In this document: positions 1 to 10,452 of the stretch, one piece after another | Numbering within the stretch: the stretch's first letter is position 1 | How the letters are laid out: every line of letters begins with the position of its first letter | Source of the DNA: Marsupella aquatica | Taxonomy: Eukaryota; Marchantiophyta | Direction: 5' to 3' | Length of the DNA: 64,000 nt | Assembly: GCA_973895155.1 (NCBI GenBank) | Contig: OZ316898.1 | Location: forward strand, 62,001 to 126,000 | The notes under the pieces: model-generated | Databases searched by the model: none | Told to the model about the DNA's origin: nothing | What the model saw: only the letters and a program-made list of their open reading frames with translations | Translations under genes and position numbers: made by a program

Positions 1-1
1 G

Positions 2-199
2 GTCGAGCTAGCGGAGCAGGCGATAGGGAACTTTAGGAAGATGGACGAACAAGCCAAGGCACTAGCATGGAGACACAGAGCAAAAAGAACTAGAGAGCAC
101 AACGAGGCCTGCTTAAGAGAAGCAGCTACTGCTCAAATTAGATTAGGAGAATTTGGTGAGGCTCCTAGTGGGGCTTTTGGTGAAAGGGGGCAATGTTGA
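2..199 (+). CDS. Possible C-terminal piece of an unidentified protein, entering from the left edge
   Basis: An open frame runs from base 2 to a TGA at 197-199 with no internal start. It reads as a charged, Ala/Glu/Arg-rich helical stretch (for example REHNEACLREAATAQIR). Just after a run of five G at 186-190 another frame opens and continues to a stop at 381-383 with similarly charged sequence ending RNQWTMK. A one-base indel in the G run could therefore have split one coding exon. I do not recognise the family. It could equally be a remnant of an LTR element, because the G run resembles a polypurine tract. Confidence 0.22.
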   Translation, partial: VELAEQAIGNFRKMDEQAKALAWRHRAKRTREHNEACLREAATAQIRLGEFGEAPSGAFGERGQC

Positions 200-383
200 C
201 TCTCGTACAGAAAAGCCAAGAGGTGGGCTGACTGCTCTCTTGCGAAAGAAACCAACGGTGAAGGATAGGCTGGCTCGCAGGCTACTGAATGGGCGTGTCA
301 CGGATGCAACTGTTAGTCAGCTAGCCAGGGATCAAGATGCAGCTTACCGTGAATCATTTCGCAATCAGTGGACAATGAAGTAG

Positions 384-2439
384 TTGTCTTCATGAGTCCT
401 TCAAAAGGTTCCAGATTATGTGTGTAGTCAACTGGACCATAGAAACTGATCGAGGCGAACGTCCTGGTACAGTTTTTAAAGTTCCATCTTGAGATTGGTA
501 AGCTGCGAAAGGGGAAACAGTGAGCTAATATGGAAGTTGTCAAGCTTATTCTAAGACTTCCGCAGGTTTCTGAAAGGAAGACTGGGAGTAAACTAAAGAG
601 AGATATGGAAGACTTTACCTGGTGAGTTAAGGCAACTCATAGAAGAAGTTTTCTTTATGGCATCTGAATTTCAGGACTTGTGAGTCTCAAAATTTATCAG
701 TCCGGCCGCGGTGTTAATGGCAAAGGACCGTCCTGAGATTTGCGTTGGTTGCCGAATACTATCCATCGTTTGAAAGTTTGGCAGTTGAATGAGAGGGGGC
801 TTCTTTTTTGCGTCATATGAACTACGTTGTAAAGGGCAGAATGTACAGAAGAATTGCATTTAGTGTAGTTCTGTATTTGTTTTGACAGCTCGGTCTGATT
901 ATTTCATAGTGGATTGCTGTCAGGTTTTGGAAAGGAAGAAGTGAAGGCTCACGCAACCATGCCTCTCAGATCAATCTCTTGGAAGACCATTATTGGGATT
1001 AAATTGTCAGATTTCGTACATGATCTCACGACTTGCAGAGTGAGCAAGGCAGATATGTCAAAGATAGTTCAAAAGGATCTCACAATGAAAAAGAGTATCT
1101 AATTGGCAGCCGATGTAGGTATGCAGTAGTTCCTATTTGGGGGAAACTCTAGCAGCTGTAGCTTATTCTGCTAACTTCCCACTCAGTTTCCGATGCAAAG
1201 GGAGAATCTCCTGTTCATTGACGATTGGGCTCAAACCCATTGATATTTTAAACTCTCCTGTGCCCTTCTTGGTCCCGTGTGTCCTCATTCTTGATTGGGT
1301 CATTATTTGGCATCTTGTACTCTGTCCTTTCCGTTCCCAAGTGGGGGATTTTAGACTTGAAAATCAATCTATTCGACAAAAATCAACGGAGGATTCATCA
1401 TCCCAAACTACTGAATGTCTTTGGACCTCGTTGCTACTGTAAGTGCAGAGAAGTACATTAAAGTATGCTTACATGTGGAGCATCACTCAATTTGTGCCTC
1501 TAGTTGCTACTTCCTATCCTGTTCCATCAAAACTAATGGTATGATCGAAGGCAAAGTTCTGGCAAGGCAGAGTGAAAAAGGGGGCAACGTGGCTCTCGTC
1601 TGCCATCTTCGTGCAAATTTTGCATACCAACAATGCTATGCAAATTGTGTATACTAACTGCATTAGACCCAATTTTGGACAGTCAAGTCCATGTCATATG
1701 GTGACAACTGATTCACCCATAGTTTCTCTGGCTTCTCCTATATGGGGACACCTGATCCTATGGTTTCTCTGACTTCTCCAATTACAATTGGGTTTTGTTA
1801 TTGCATCTGTCAGTCAATGAAGATTTGGAGAAGAAAAAACATAGGGCAGTCTCCTCCAAGGAGAGACAGTTGATGCCAATCAACAGCAATCGACTTGACA
1901 GAACTCAACAAATATGGAAGATAGAAATGTATCAGTTATACTTGCGTGTCAAGAAGTAAAATTTAATACAAAAATGTTAAATGTTCTCTTAGGGTGTCAT
2001 CAGTTGATCGTTGATTGTGTCTTCAAAGTTGGCCACCAACTGTCACTCCAACACACCCCTCTCATGAAATGTGAACTATAGTCATCACTATCTTCAGGGT
2101 TTTGAGGCCCAAATCTCAGCAAGGAATGCGGTCTTGGCATTGCCTGAGAAACAAGAAGCACCTACTTTTCAGACTAACTGAAACAGACACACAACACCAG
2201 AAAACAGCAGATCAACACTATCATGCCTGCCACCTAACGTATCCATGTGAAGTGCATTGGAGATTGAAAAGATCAACATCCACAAGAAGTGACCGAGTTG
2301 TAGTCATCTAGACTAAGATCAATGGGCAAAACGAAGGGTAAACCACCCAAGATGAGTATGCTGATGAGAATTGAACACGAATTTCAGGGAAAGCAGATCA
2401 CCTTCCAATGAGTTACTGATACGAGTATCAGAATCCTGT
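384..2439. other. No gene recognised; AT-rich probable intergenic or intron sequence
   Basis: Short ORFs occur on both strands but none has recognisable motifs or sustained coding character. A 25-30 base stretch at about 1570-1600 (A-run, five G, then CAACGTGGCTCTCGT) resembles the one at 180-207, so the two may be copies of an old repeat. Nothing else is supported here. Confidence 0.4.
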
Positions 2440-4542
2440 CTACAGCTTTGTGCCAAACACGCGACATCGTTCGCAACGTTTCTTGCAGATATCCTCAAGC
2501 ATCTTCGCTGCTGCTGTACGCTCCTGCTGCATTTGTTTTGCCCGGGATCTCATCAATTGACGTTCTTCCGTACCGCCTATAGAAAAGTCATCGAGCCATT
2601 CAGCTATAAGTTTCCCGAGTTGGTACATGTCCGATCCCTTGGTGTATCTTTTCCTTTTGTCATTGTCTTCTTCCAACGTTTCCGCATCCCAACCCGTTAA
2701 GTCCTCACCAACCCATACTTCATTGTCGGGTCCAGCAGCTTCCAAGTCTATGATCACCCATTTCCATTCACCCATATCATTTACTTTGATAACGTTGGGC
2801 CACCTTATGTCCCTGTGGGTGTAGCCTTTCATGTGCAAGTCCGCAAGGCCGCATAACATGTCATGCGTGGCACTTACTAAATCCTTGCAATCCTTAGGCT
2901 TTGCAGATCGGTCACCAACAGGTTGTAGTTGCAATACTGTTTTAGCCCTGGATGGTCGGGCGGATATAAGTTGGATCAGGTACCTGGAACCCTCGATTTT
3001 TGCATATAGGCATTTTATCGCGGTCACCTTATCTTTCATCAATCGTGGGATTTCCTTCGTCACGAAGTCAGGATAGATCGTCACTGCTCCACCATCATCT
3101 CTTGCTATTGGCTTATATAATGACAAGAGGTTTTCACTACCCAGTTCTTCCTGTAGTTTCTGTAGGAGACAGTGCATCCGAATGGTGCTATGTAGGAACT
3201 TGGCTACGTCGGTCAATACATTCAAGTCATAGAGTTGTGAGATACTTTCACAAACAATTTCCTTGCCTCGCGGATAGAGCTTCAGCCATTCAAACTGCCT
3301 TCCACCGCAGCCACCACCAATCACATAAGGGAGCTTACCATAGAACAAAGGGCTCCATGCCTTTAATTTTGAGGTGTTCTCAAGTACAGCCTCGTTCCGA
3401 AGTGCCGCGTCTATCGTATTCTCCCATCTGAGAATGAGACAACCCCTCACAAACAGCTGAAAATCTGGTCTTAATAGCGGTTTTAGTGGTCGCGATGCTA
3501 CAGTACTAGTCGGGGGATTGGGTGAATCCAGTAACCAGTCCAAACCTTGTAATTTTCCGTTTGCTGGAGCCTCCTCATTTAATAATGAGATGAAGTCTCC
3601 AGTGAGATTAGCCAATTCATGTGAGCTGGTGGCCTCATTGCGTGGACAACGACGCATCATCTGTCCGAACACATAATCGCAGAAGGTTGCCAAGTTTTCC
3701 GCCGCTGCGGGAGTTTCAAGCTCCACCAGCTCAGAAGTGCGTATTTTCTGGAAAATTCCAAGATCGTTAGTTGGGAGCGGTACTGGTGTCTGGGACAAAA
3801 ACTCTGAGAGTTCATGGGTACTTCGTGGGAGCGTCGGAGGTGGTTCCAACAGTTTCCCAAAATAGCGCTGTCTAGCATCAACAGCAGCTCTTGCGAAGGA
3901 CAGGACCTCTGGTGACGGTTTTGCCTTTTTTGCAAGTCGAGCCCCCTCTGCGTACACACCAATCACGAAGTGTTGAAGAGGAAGAGAAAAACAGGAAAGT
4001 CATCCAATAATCACTCGAGCAAGGAGTCTACAAATTTGGCACGATTCCGGCAGAAATGCTTTATCGGTTAGCAAAGCAGGAAGACACAGGACACCTGTAA
4101 TTGCAAAAGTGCTTTCCAAACAAATGCCAGAGCAAGGGCGACAGCTGCTGTCCATGATACCCTTGATCACTTTTCAGCAAAGAAAACAAAGCAGCAACAG
4201 AGGGGTGCTCAAAGGAAAAAACTCAACGAAAAGACAAACCAGAACAAGAACCACAAGATACTGACGAGAAACACATTGCTGTGAAATTCAGTTGGAATTA
4301 CCATCCGTAGAGTTTCGTTTTTGAAGCCGAATTGCCAACTTAATTGCCATTCCCAATCCGTCAGATTCCACTGGGAACACGCGCCGGATTATGGCTTCGA
4401 GCTCCAATTCCGACGACTCTAGCAACAGAGGTACTCCGACCCAGTCAAGGCATAGTTTCGCAGCAATGTCTCGCAGTCGTGTTTCGTCATGAATAGTTCT
4501 CCGAAGCAGGTTCATAATATTTTCTTCTTCACCACTCGCCAT
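2440..4542 (-). CDS. Two-exon atypical protein kinase-like gene
   Basis: I model exon 1 as 4542-4302 and exon 2 as 3947-2440, with a 354-bp GT-AG intron at 3948-4301 (donor GTAATT, acceptor TACGCAG). Joined in phase 1 they give 582 residues. The start chosen is the ATG at 4542 (context CCAATGGC); the longer frame upstream begins with TTG. The C-terminal half carries kinase subdomain VIb as HRDIRWPNV at about residues 458-466, with catalytic Asp and Asn. A DLE triplet in IIDLEAAG at about 481-483 replaces DFG, and a subdomain-IX-like SDMYQLG follows near 519. No glycine loop is evident, so the N-lobe is divergent. The first ~300 residues match nothing I can name. The family resembles the divergent single-domain kinases expanded in some plants and fungi. 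No membrane segment or signal peptide is seen. Activity is unproven. Confidence 0.7.
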
Positions 4543-5006
4543 TGGATCTTGCAGGCTGAACAATATACTGCTTACTTCTTCAGATATATGCTATGAAACC
4601 AGGCAGAGACAAGACAGCCACAAACGCAAGTTATAACAAAAGAAAGCACATACAAATGACAAGCAGAAACGAAACCCTCGGGTTGACAGAAATCGTAGCA
4701 ACAGAGGAAGCGACAGAGGAAAGAGCACCACAAGGATGAAAACTACGGTACAAGGCCGTGAAACTCACCATCCACCAAACCCTGGATCACCGAAAACCCA
4801 GTCCAAATCCTGCAAACGCACGATGTAAGGCCATTTGATCCGCAGTGTATCATGACAATCAATTAAACATGCAACGATTCACCACCTCAAAATTTCCAAA
4901 CCAGACTGCTAGCGAATCCGCCTCACTTCAGTCTATGCCGAACAGACCAGTATACCGAATGCTCGGACTCTTTATGCCGACGGCCTCCTCGGTCGGCAGA
5001 CAAGGA

Positions 5007-5138
5007 GTTGATCCGTTCCCGACCAGTTGTGCCTTGTGTAAACCCCCGGGCCTATATTTGAGACCTCCCAATGTTGATCCGTTGCCGACCTGTTGTGCCT
5101 TGTGTAACCTCCGGGTCTATATTTGAGAACCCCTATGT
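5007..5138. repeat. 66-bp tandem duplication
   Basis: Two adjacent units begin GTTGATCCGTT at 5007 and 5073 and share TTGTGCCTTGTGTAA and CTATATTTGAGA, with a few substitutions. The period is 66 bp. Confidence 0.8.
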
Positions 5139-5213
5139 ATATGTTTATGGTCCTTCCTTACTCCTTGTACTTAGCCCTCCATTCGGGATCGCCCTTCATG
5201 ATGCAAATCTTGG

Positions 5214-5297
5214 TCCTTCATTCAGGCTGCTCTACCCGCGGCCAATCTGGGCCGTCCATTCAGGGCGCTCAATCCGCGGCTAATCTCTGCCCTCCAT
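5214..5297. repeat. About 41-bp diverged tandem duplication
   Basis: Two units share CATTCAGG, a CCGCGGC core and AATCT, followed by a CCTCCAT or CGTCCAT end. A further partial copy of CCTCCATTC lies just upstream near 5177. Confidence 0.55.
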
Positions 5298-7299
5298 TTA
5301 AAAATGAACGGCCCAGATTGTTAGGGTTGAGGGCGTTCCTGCATCGCCATCCAACGGACAGCTGCTATTGGACGGCCCAGATTTTGTTCAATGGGCCGGT
5401 GGTTTCCTGGGCGGGCGTTAATCTAGGAGAGCAGCAGGATGTGGCCACTTCCCATTTCACTTTCTGGAAACGCCGTCAGGCTGGAAGTTTGTCGTCTGTG
5501 CAGGAGCCATTTCCGTCTCGGCCGGGATGAGCTTTCTCTCGCATTCTAGTCATTCTTCTTCGTGCCTCTCATTCCGTGTTCATCGAGAGCTTGAGTAGAT
5601 TCGGGTGTTTTGTCTGGGCTCAGGTTGACCGGCTGCGGTGAATGTGGGTTCGGCTGTGCGTTGACAGTTGGAGCGCAACTCAGCTTGCTCTTTTTTTTCT
5701 TCTTCTTTTTTTCCCTTTTTTTCAATAAAACCCGCGAAACCCCGCGGGAAAGGAGGACCAAACAGGCCAGGGCAAAGCCCACAAAGCCCCAAAACGGAAA
5801 GAAAGCCAGGTGGCCAGCACCAAAGCCAAGCGAAGACAAAGTCAAGTGAAATCATGGCCAAGCAAAAACCTGAAACTAACTTCGAGTCAGCCCCAAAGTG
5901 AGGGGGAAGACAAAAAGCCTACTTCATCTGTGTCATAGGTAAGTGACACACTAAGGTCGCAGGCAAAGGAGCCCAGGGGACCCATCCAGGCATACCCAAA
6001 GACAACCGAGCCCCAGCCAAAGGAGCAAAGCACCTACAATCAAGGCAGGAATATCCTAATCCTAAATCTTAATATATTTCTAACCAGGGAATAGAAAGCA
6101 CCTCTCAGAGGGTAATTGTAACATGCGAGCAAATAGTAGAATTTTTGCTTGCACAGACAAGTTTTCCCCTTGTATTGGGCCCCAAAATCAGGTCCGGAAT
6201 CTTCCTCGCTAGCATGAAGACCCCGTTTGATCATAAAAAAGGAGAAGATAATGACATAGAAAATGAGTAAACATGAGCATGTTCTAGTCCCTTGAATGTA
6301 CTGGGAGAAAACATTTGGACCAATTTTTACGAGGCAACTCTAGCCACCTGTTTTTACCTCCATGTCCGATCATTCAAAATGACATTTGCTTCAGGCCAGC
6401 AAAATCGCTAGTCCAATCACACCAACACTTTGGGCCACTCACACGAGGTACGGGCTCCAGATACAGGCTCCCACATGTGAAAATTCCCACCCAAGGCAAA
6501 GCAAAAACGGAAAAGTATAGCGCAATTCCCGCGTGACAAGAATCCGCATCTCATTACTGACGAGTCAAGGATGATTAAGGCCGTTTGGAACCTAATCAAG
6601 TCACTTGCGAGTAAACGGGACAATTACCGTTTGAACCACGTACAGGCGAATGCAAGGCGAACCCTCCACTTAAACAAAGCCAGTCACCCTAAAACCTCCA
6701 GTCTTTGGAATCATTCTCCCGATCATTTCCACCGCCTCCGTCTTGAGCTCGTTGATTTGGAACTGCTATTAGTATTACAAGTCCTCAACGCTCACCAGAT
6801 CAAGTTCAGGTACGCGCCTCTCTGATCTTTTTTCAGTGAAGAACTCTGCGTCAAGGCATTCATTGTTTTTTAGCGTGGAAAGGCTTTTCATTTCACAAAT
6901 GGCGTTCATTTTTAATCACTGTTTGGTTCTTGTAAGTGCAGAGACATGTCAGGGGTTCCAACCATTCCTCCTAATGGGAAATGACGACTTGAGGTCCGTC
7001 GTTTCAACCCGGCAACGGATGGCCCTCTAGAAGACGACTCTCCGCCGAAGCGTCAAACCAATGTGTCCCAAATCCACACTGGGAATGTTAGTCCCCAGGC
7101 CTTCGGCTTTATACATCACACATTAAAGTCTTAGTACCACTTTATGCCAATAATACCGTACTTTCAGGCTTAGAACTTGGGCGGTACATCAGACGTTAAA
7201 GTACCCGTACTTTACGCCAAGAATACCGTTCCGGACAACGTGCGTACCATATAACGATCATAGAATCCGGAGCGTACATATAACAACTGTACCACAAAG

Positions 7300-7389
7300 A
7301 AGGTACCTATTTGCTAGCGGCCACCAAGAAGGTACAGATTCTGCACATGTACAAGGTACATATTTGCCAGCAGCCGCCAAGAAGGTACA
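7300..7389. repeat. 37-bp direct repeat, 53-bp period
   Basis: 7300-7336 and 7353-7389 both begin AAGGTAC, carry TATTTGC and end CCAAGAAGGTACA, with four differences. Confidence 0.75.
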
Positions 7390-7532
7390 TGCAAACTCTT
7401 GGGATGTAGTATATTCTCCAAGATTCCGTCCGGCCTTGCCTAAAACATTTCTTCTTCTTCTGTCGTGTGGCTTATAATCCCCTCTGCAAATATGCCTGAC
7501 TTGAAGGATGAATAAATAGCCTTCCGACTTCC

Positions 7533-8571
7533 TACTCGGCGAGGGTCTTTGACATGCAGTCGTGCTATCTGGCAAGCCTCTTTGTGGTGGATTAGGGACT
7601 TCCTCGGTCGTTGAGTGTCATTTACTTTTCATCCCAAGTCATTCTCGGCGGGGGTCTCCAAGATTTTGAGATGGATTCTCATAGACTTTTATCTAGAATC
7701 CTACTCGGCGAGGGTCTCTGACATGCGGTTGCGCTATCTGGCGAGCCTCTCTGTGGTGGATTAGGGACTTCCTCGGTCATTGAGTGTCATTTACTTTTCA
7801 TCCCAAGTCATTCTCGGCGGGAGTCTCCGAGATTTTGAGATGGATTCTCATAGACTTTTATCTAGAATCCTACTCGGCGAGGGTCTCTGACATGCGGTCG
7901 CGCTATCTGGTGAGCCTCTCTGTGGTGGATTAGGGACTTCCTTGGTCGCTGAGTGTCATTTACTTTTCATCCCAAGTCATTCTCGGCGGGGGTCTCCGAG
8001 ATTTTGAGATGGATTCTCATAGACTTTTACCTAGAATCCTACTCGGCGAGGGTCTCTGACATGCAGTCGCGCTATCTGGCGAGCCTCTCTGTGGTGGATT
8101 AGGGACTTCCTTGGTCGCTGAGTGTCATTTACTTTTCATCCCAAGTCATTCTCGGCGGGGGTCTCCGAGATTTTGAGATGGATTCTCATAGACTTTTACC
8201 TAGAATCCTACTCGGCGAGGGTCTCTGACATGCGGTTGCGCTATCTGGCGAGCCTCTCTGTGGTGGATTAGGGACTTCCTTGGTCGCTGAGTGTTATTTA
8301 CTTTTCATCCCAAGTCATTCTCGGCGGGGGTCTCCGAGATTTTGAGATGGATTCTCATAGACTTTTACCTAGAATCCTACTCGGCGAGGGTCTCTGACAT
8401 GCGGTTGCGCTATCTGGCGAGCCTCTCTGTGGTGGATTAGGGACTTCCTTGGTCGCTGAGTGTCATTTACTTTTCATCCCAAGTCATTCTCGGCGGGGGT
8501 CTCTGAGATTCTGAGATGGATTCTCATAGACTTTTACCTAGAATCCTACTCGGCGAGGGTCTCTGACATTT
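7533..8571. repeat. 169-bp tandem repeat array, six units plus a partial
   Basis: The unit start TACTCGGCGAGGGTCT recurs every 169 bp (7533, 7702, and so on to 8547), and the internal mark ATTAGGG at 7591, 7760, 7929, 8098, 8267 and 8436 keeps the same exact spacing. Units differ by only a few substitutions. Each unit also holds a second, related motif, TTCTCGGCGGGGGTCTC, so the unit may itself derive from a shorter duplicated block. Degraded copies of the motif continue to about 8675. Confidence 0.92.
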
Positions 8572-8849
8572 AGTTTCCACCCTAAATTATTCTTGGTGGG
8601 GGTCTCTGAGATGGACTCAGGTCATTTGGGCAACAGTATTTGTACTCGGCGAGCCTCTCTGAGATGGTAGATTTGTATGGACACACGATCCATACAGAAT
8701 TACATTGTAAAAACATTGAAAAGTATTGTACGGTCAGTTTTTGCATGCACTTTTGGGTTCATCCTTGTATTTTGGTGAGGGTCTGACATCGAATGTGGGA
8801 TAGAACCAATTTGGGTCCTTCATTTGAAACGGAATACCCTTAATTTCAT

Positions 8850-9277
8850 CCCGTTCGAACAGGCATCCCCAGAAATGTGCCGCTTGATTGACGTTGCTCA
8901 TACCCTCCTTAGGTCGATCGTCGGTATCTACTCTCTCCCCGAGTGCTTGCCTAAGCAGCTGACAGTAGTTGGCCTCCCGTAGTCGTCTGCCTAGTTCGTG
9001 CTCGCAAATGAGCCACCATCTCCTACAAGCGCTCCTTACCCCTCTCCTCTGCCGGTCCTTCTTCCCGTTGATCCTTCCTAGCCGCCGACGCTTAACGCGC
9101 CCTAACCCTAATCGAGTTTTCACCCTCAGCGTCCTTACCTCCGGCCTCGGCCCGGGTTCCATGGTTGCCCCTAATGGTTTATATTTTCCTTGTTTTGTCC
9201 CTATACTAAGGTGTTCCTAGGGTGCCTTCCTGCTTTACCCACTTAACTGGCCGAGTGATTCCTGTCTAGGCATCACA
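8850..9277 (-). mobile_element. Truncated family-A LTR, first ~430 bp only
   Basis: On the minus strand this begins TGTGATGCCTAGACAGG at 9277 and follows the start of the family-A LTR, including the first ~110 codons of the LTR ORF (RRWWLICEHELGRR). It breaks off at 8850 after TTCGAACGGG. The other LTR end is missing, so no target duplication can be shown. The fragment lies in what would be an intron just upstream of the exon starting at 9317. An antisense ORF reading through the break is accidental. Confidence 0.85.
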
Positions 9278-10452
9278 TGCACTTATATTCTATCCGCTGC
9301 TAACATTGCATCGCAGACCGAGGACCTTAAGAAGAAATTTGCTCTTAAGGAGGCTCAAGGCGAGCCCCTTTCCAAGGCTGCACAGGACTTAGCAATGCGT
9401 GACATGATGAAAGAACAACTTGCTGATTGGAATGTGAAAGTTCCAAAGATCGGTCCATTACTAAATCCTGAGTTTGGAGACTTTTTCAAGAAATGTGTTG
9501 AAATGCATAACTACTGCGAGAACGAGAGAAAGGAGGCCCAGAGAACAGATGACAAAGGCAGGGGAAATGTTTCTTGTGGTCTTGATCGAGCTCGATTGTT
9601 CACTAGTGTGACCTCTTTATCCCCAGAGCTCCGATGTACACTCCTGGAGGCACAGTGTCGTCCTGAGCTTCGGAAAAAATTCTTTCATCCAGGTCAATTC
9701 TCAGATGGTGAGACTAAGCTTTGGCTTCATCGTTGGGCAGTGTGGGAGCAAGTCGAGTCAATTTCGTCTTCCCTCATGTCTGAAATTGTTTCTGAGGTAA
9801 TGCCTATTGTCCCTGAGTCGAGGATCCTTACGTCTTCAGAGAAGACGAAAGCTTCGCTAATCCTTGACATTGAGGAGGATTTTGAGGATTTCCAAACTCG
9901 TGTGAAAACTCATTTTTTCAAGCAGATTTGGCCACCCAAGACAGGAGAGAAGGTAGACATTAAATTGTTTTGGAGGAGAGCAAAGAGATACCCGTATCGA
10001 TTTTTTGTAGACAGAGAAGTAGCAGACAAATTTTACTGGTGGTCCTACCCAGCCTGTTTCTCCCCATGGATAGCTGGGGTTAAAGAGGACCCTACAAGTG
10101 ATAAGTTTGGGAATATTGTATGTTTCCTTGCTAGGGAAGTGAAGCTCCGAGGAGATTGAGCGAGTGGGAGGTTCTTCATTGTCCATGGTATTTGGACTTG
10201 GACAAATGGTCTGTGACATTTGACACTGCAGAGAAAGCAACTCTTCACATGATCAATCGAGGATTCCTTCCGGAATCTTACATCTCCGAGTCCAAATAGG
10301 CACCCACTGATGCTGAAGTTGGTGGTTGCGAGGCGATGGAAAAAGCTTGTCTTGGTGTAGCTGCCATAGTGGATAGGAGTTGAGCACGGAAGCCAAGAAA
10401 AGGAGCATTGAAGGACACATCCAAAGATGGGTCCCAGATTTCCGGAAAGCCA

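Larger units (their letters stand above)
4543..7532. other. Intergenic stretch with local duplications, no gene recognised
   Basis: No convincing coding exon is visible. A pyrimidine-rich block (about 5690-5722) lies opposite several short spurious ORFs. Three local direct duplications (5007-5138, 5214-5297 and 7300-7389) are listed separately. The first part, upstream of the kinase ATG at 4542, should hold that gene's promoter and 5' UTR on the minus strand, but I see no clear TATA box. Confidence 0.45.

Noticed and set aside
4543-4563. Extension of the kinase N-terminus
   Set aside because: The longer frame begins with TTG; no ATG lies in frame before 4542.
5546-5901. Overlapping ORFs around the T-rich block
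   Set aside because: Lys- or Phe-rich translations of a homopolymer tract with no conserved motif.
7533-8571. CRISPR-like array
   Set aside because: The units are directly tandem at 169 bp with no unique spacers, and the context is plant nuclear DNA.
8734-9162. Minus-strand 142-codon ORF as a gene
   Set aside because: It is the start of the LTR-A ORF reading past the truncation point into unrelated sequence.
8744-9282. TGCAC at both sides of the 8850-9277 LTR piece as a target duplication
   Set aside because: The left TGCAC is about 100 bp from the LTR sequence and no LTR end follows it; chance match.
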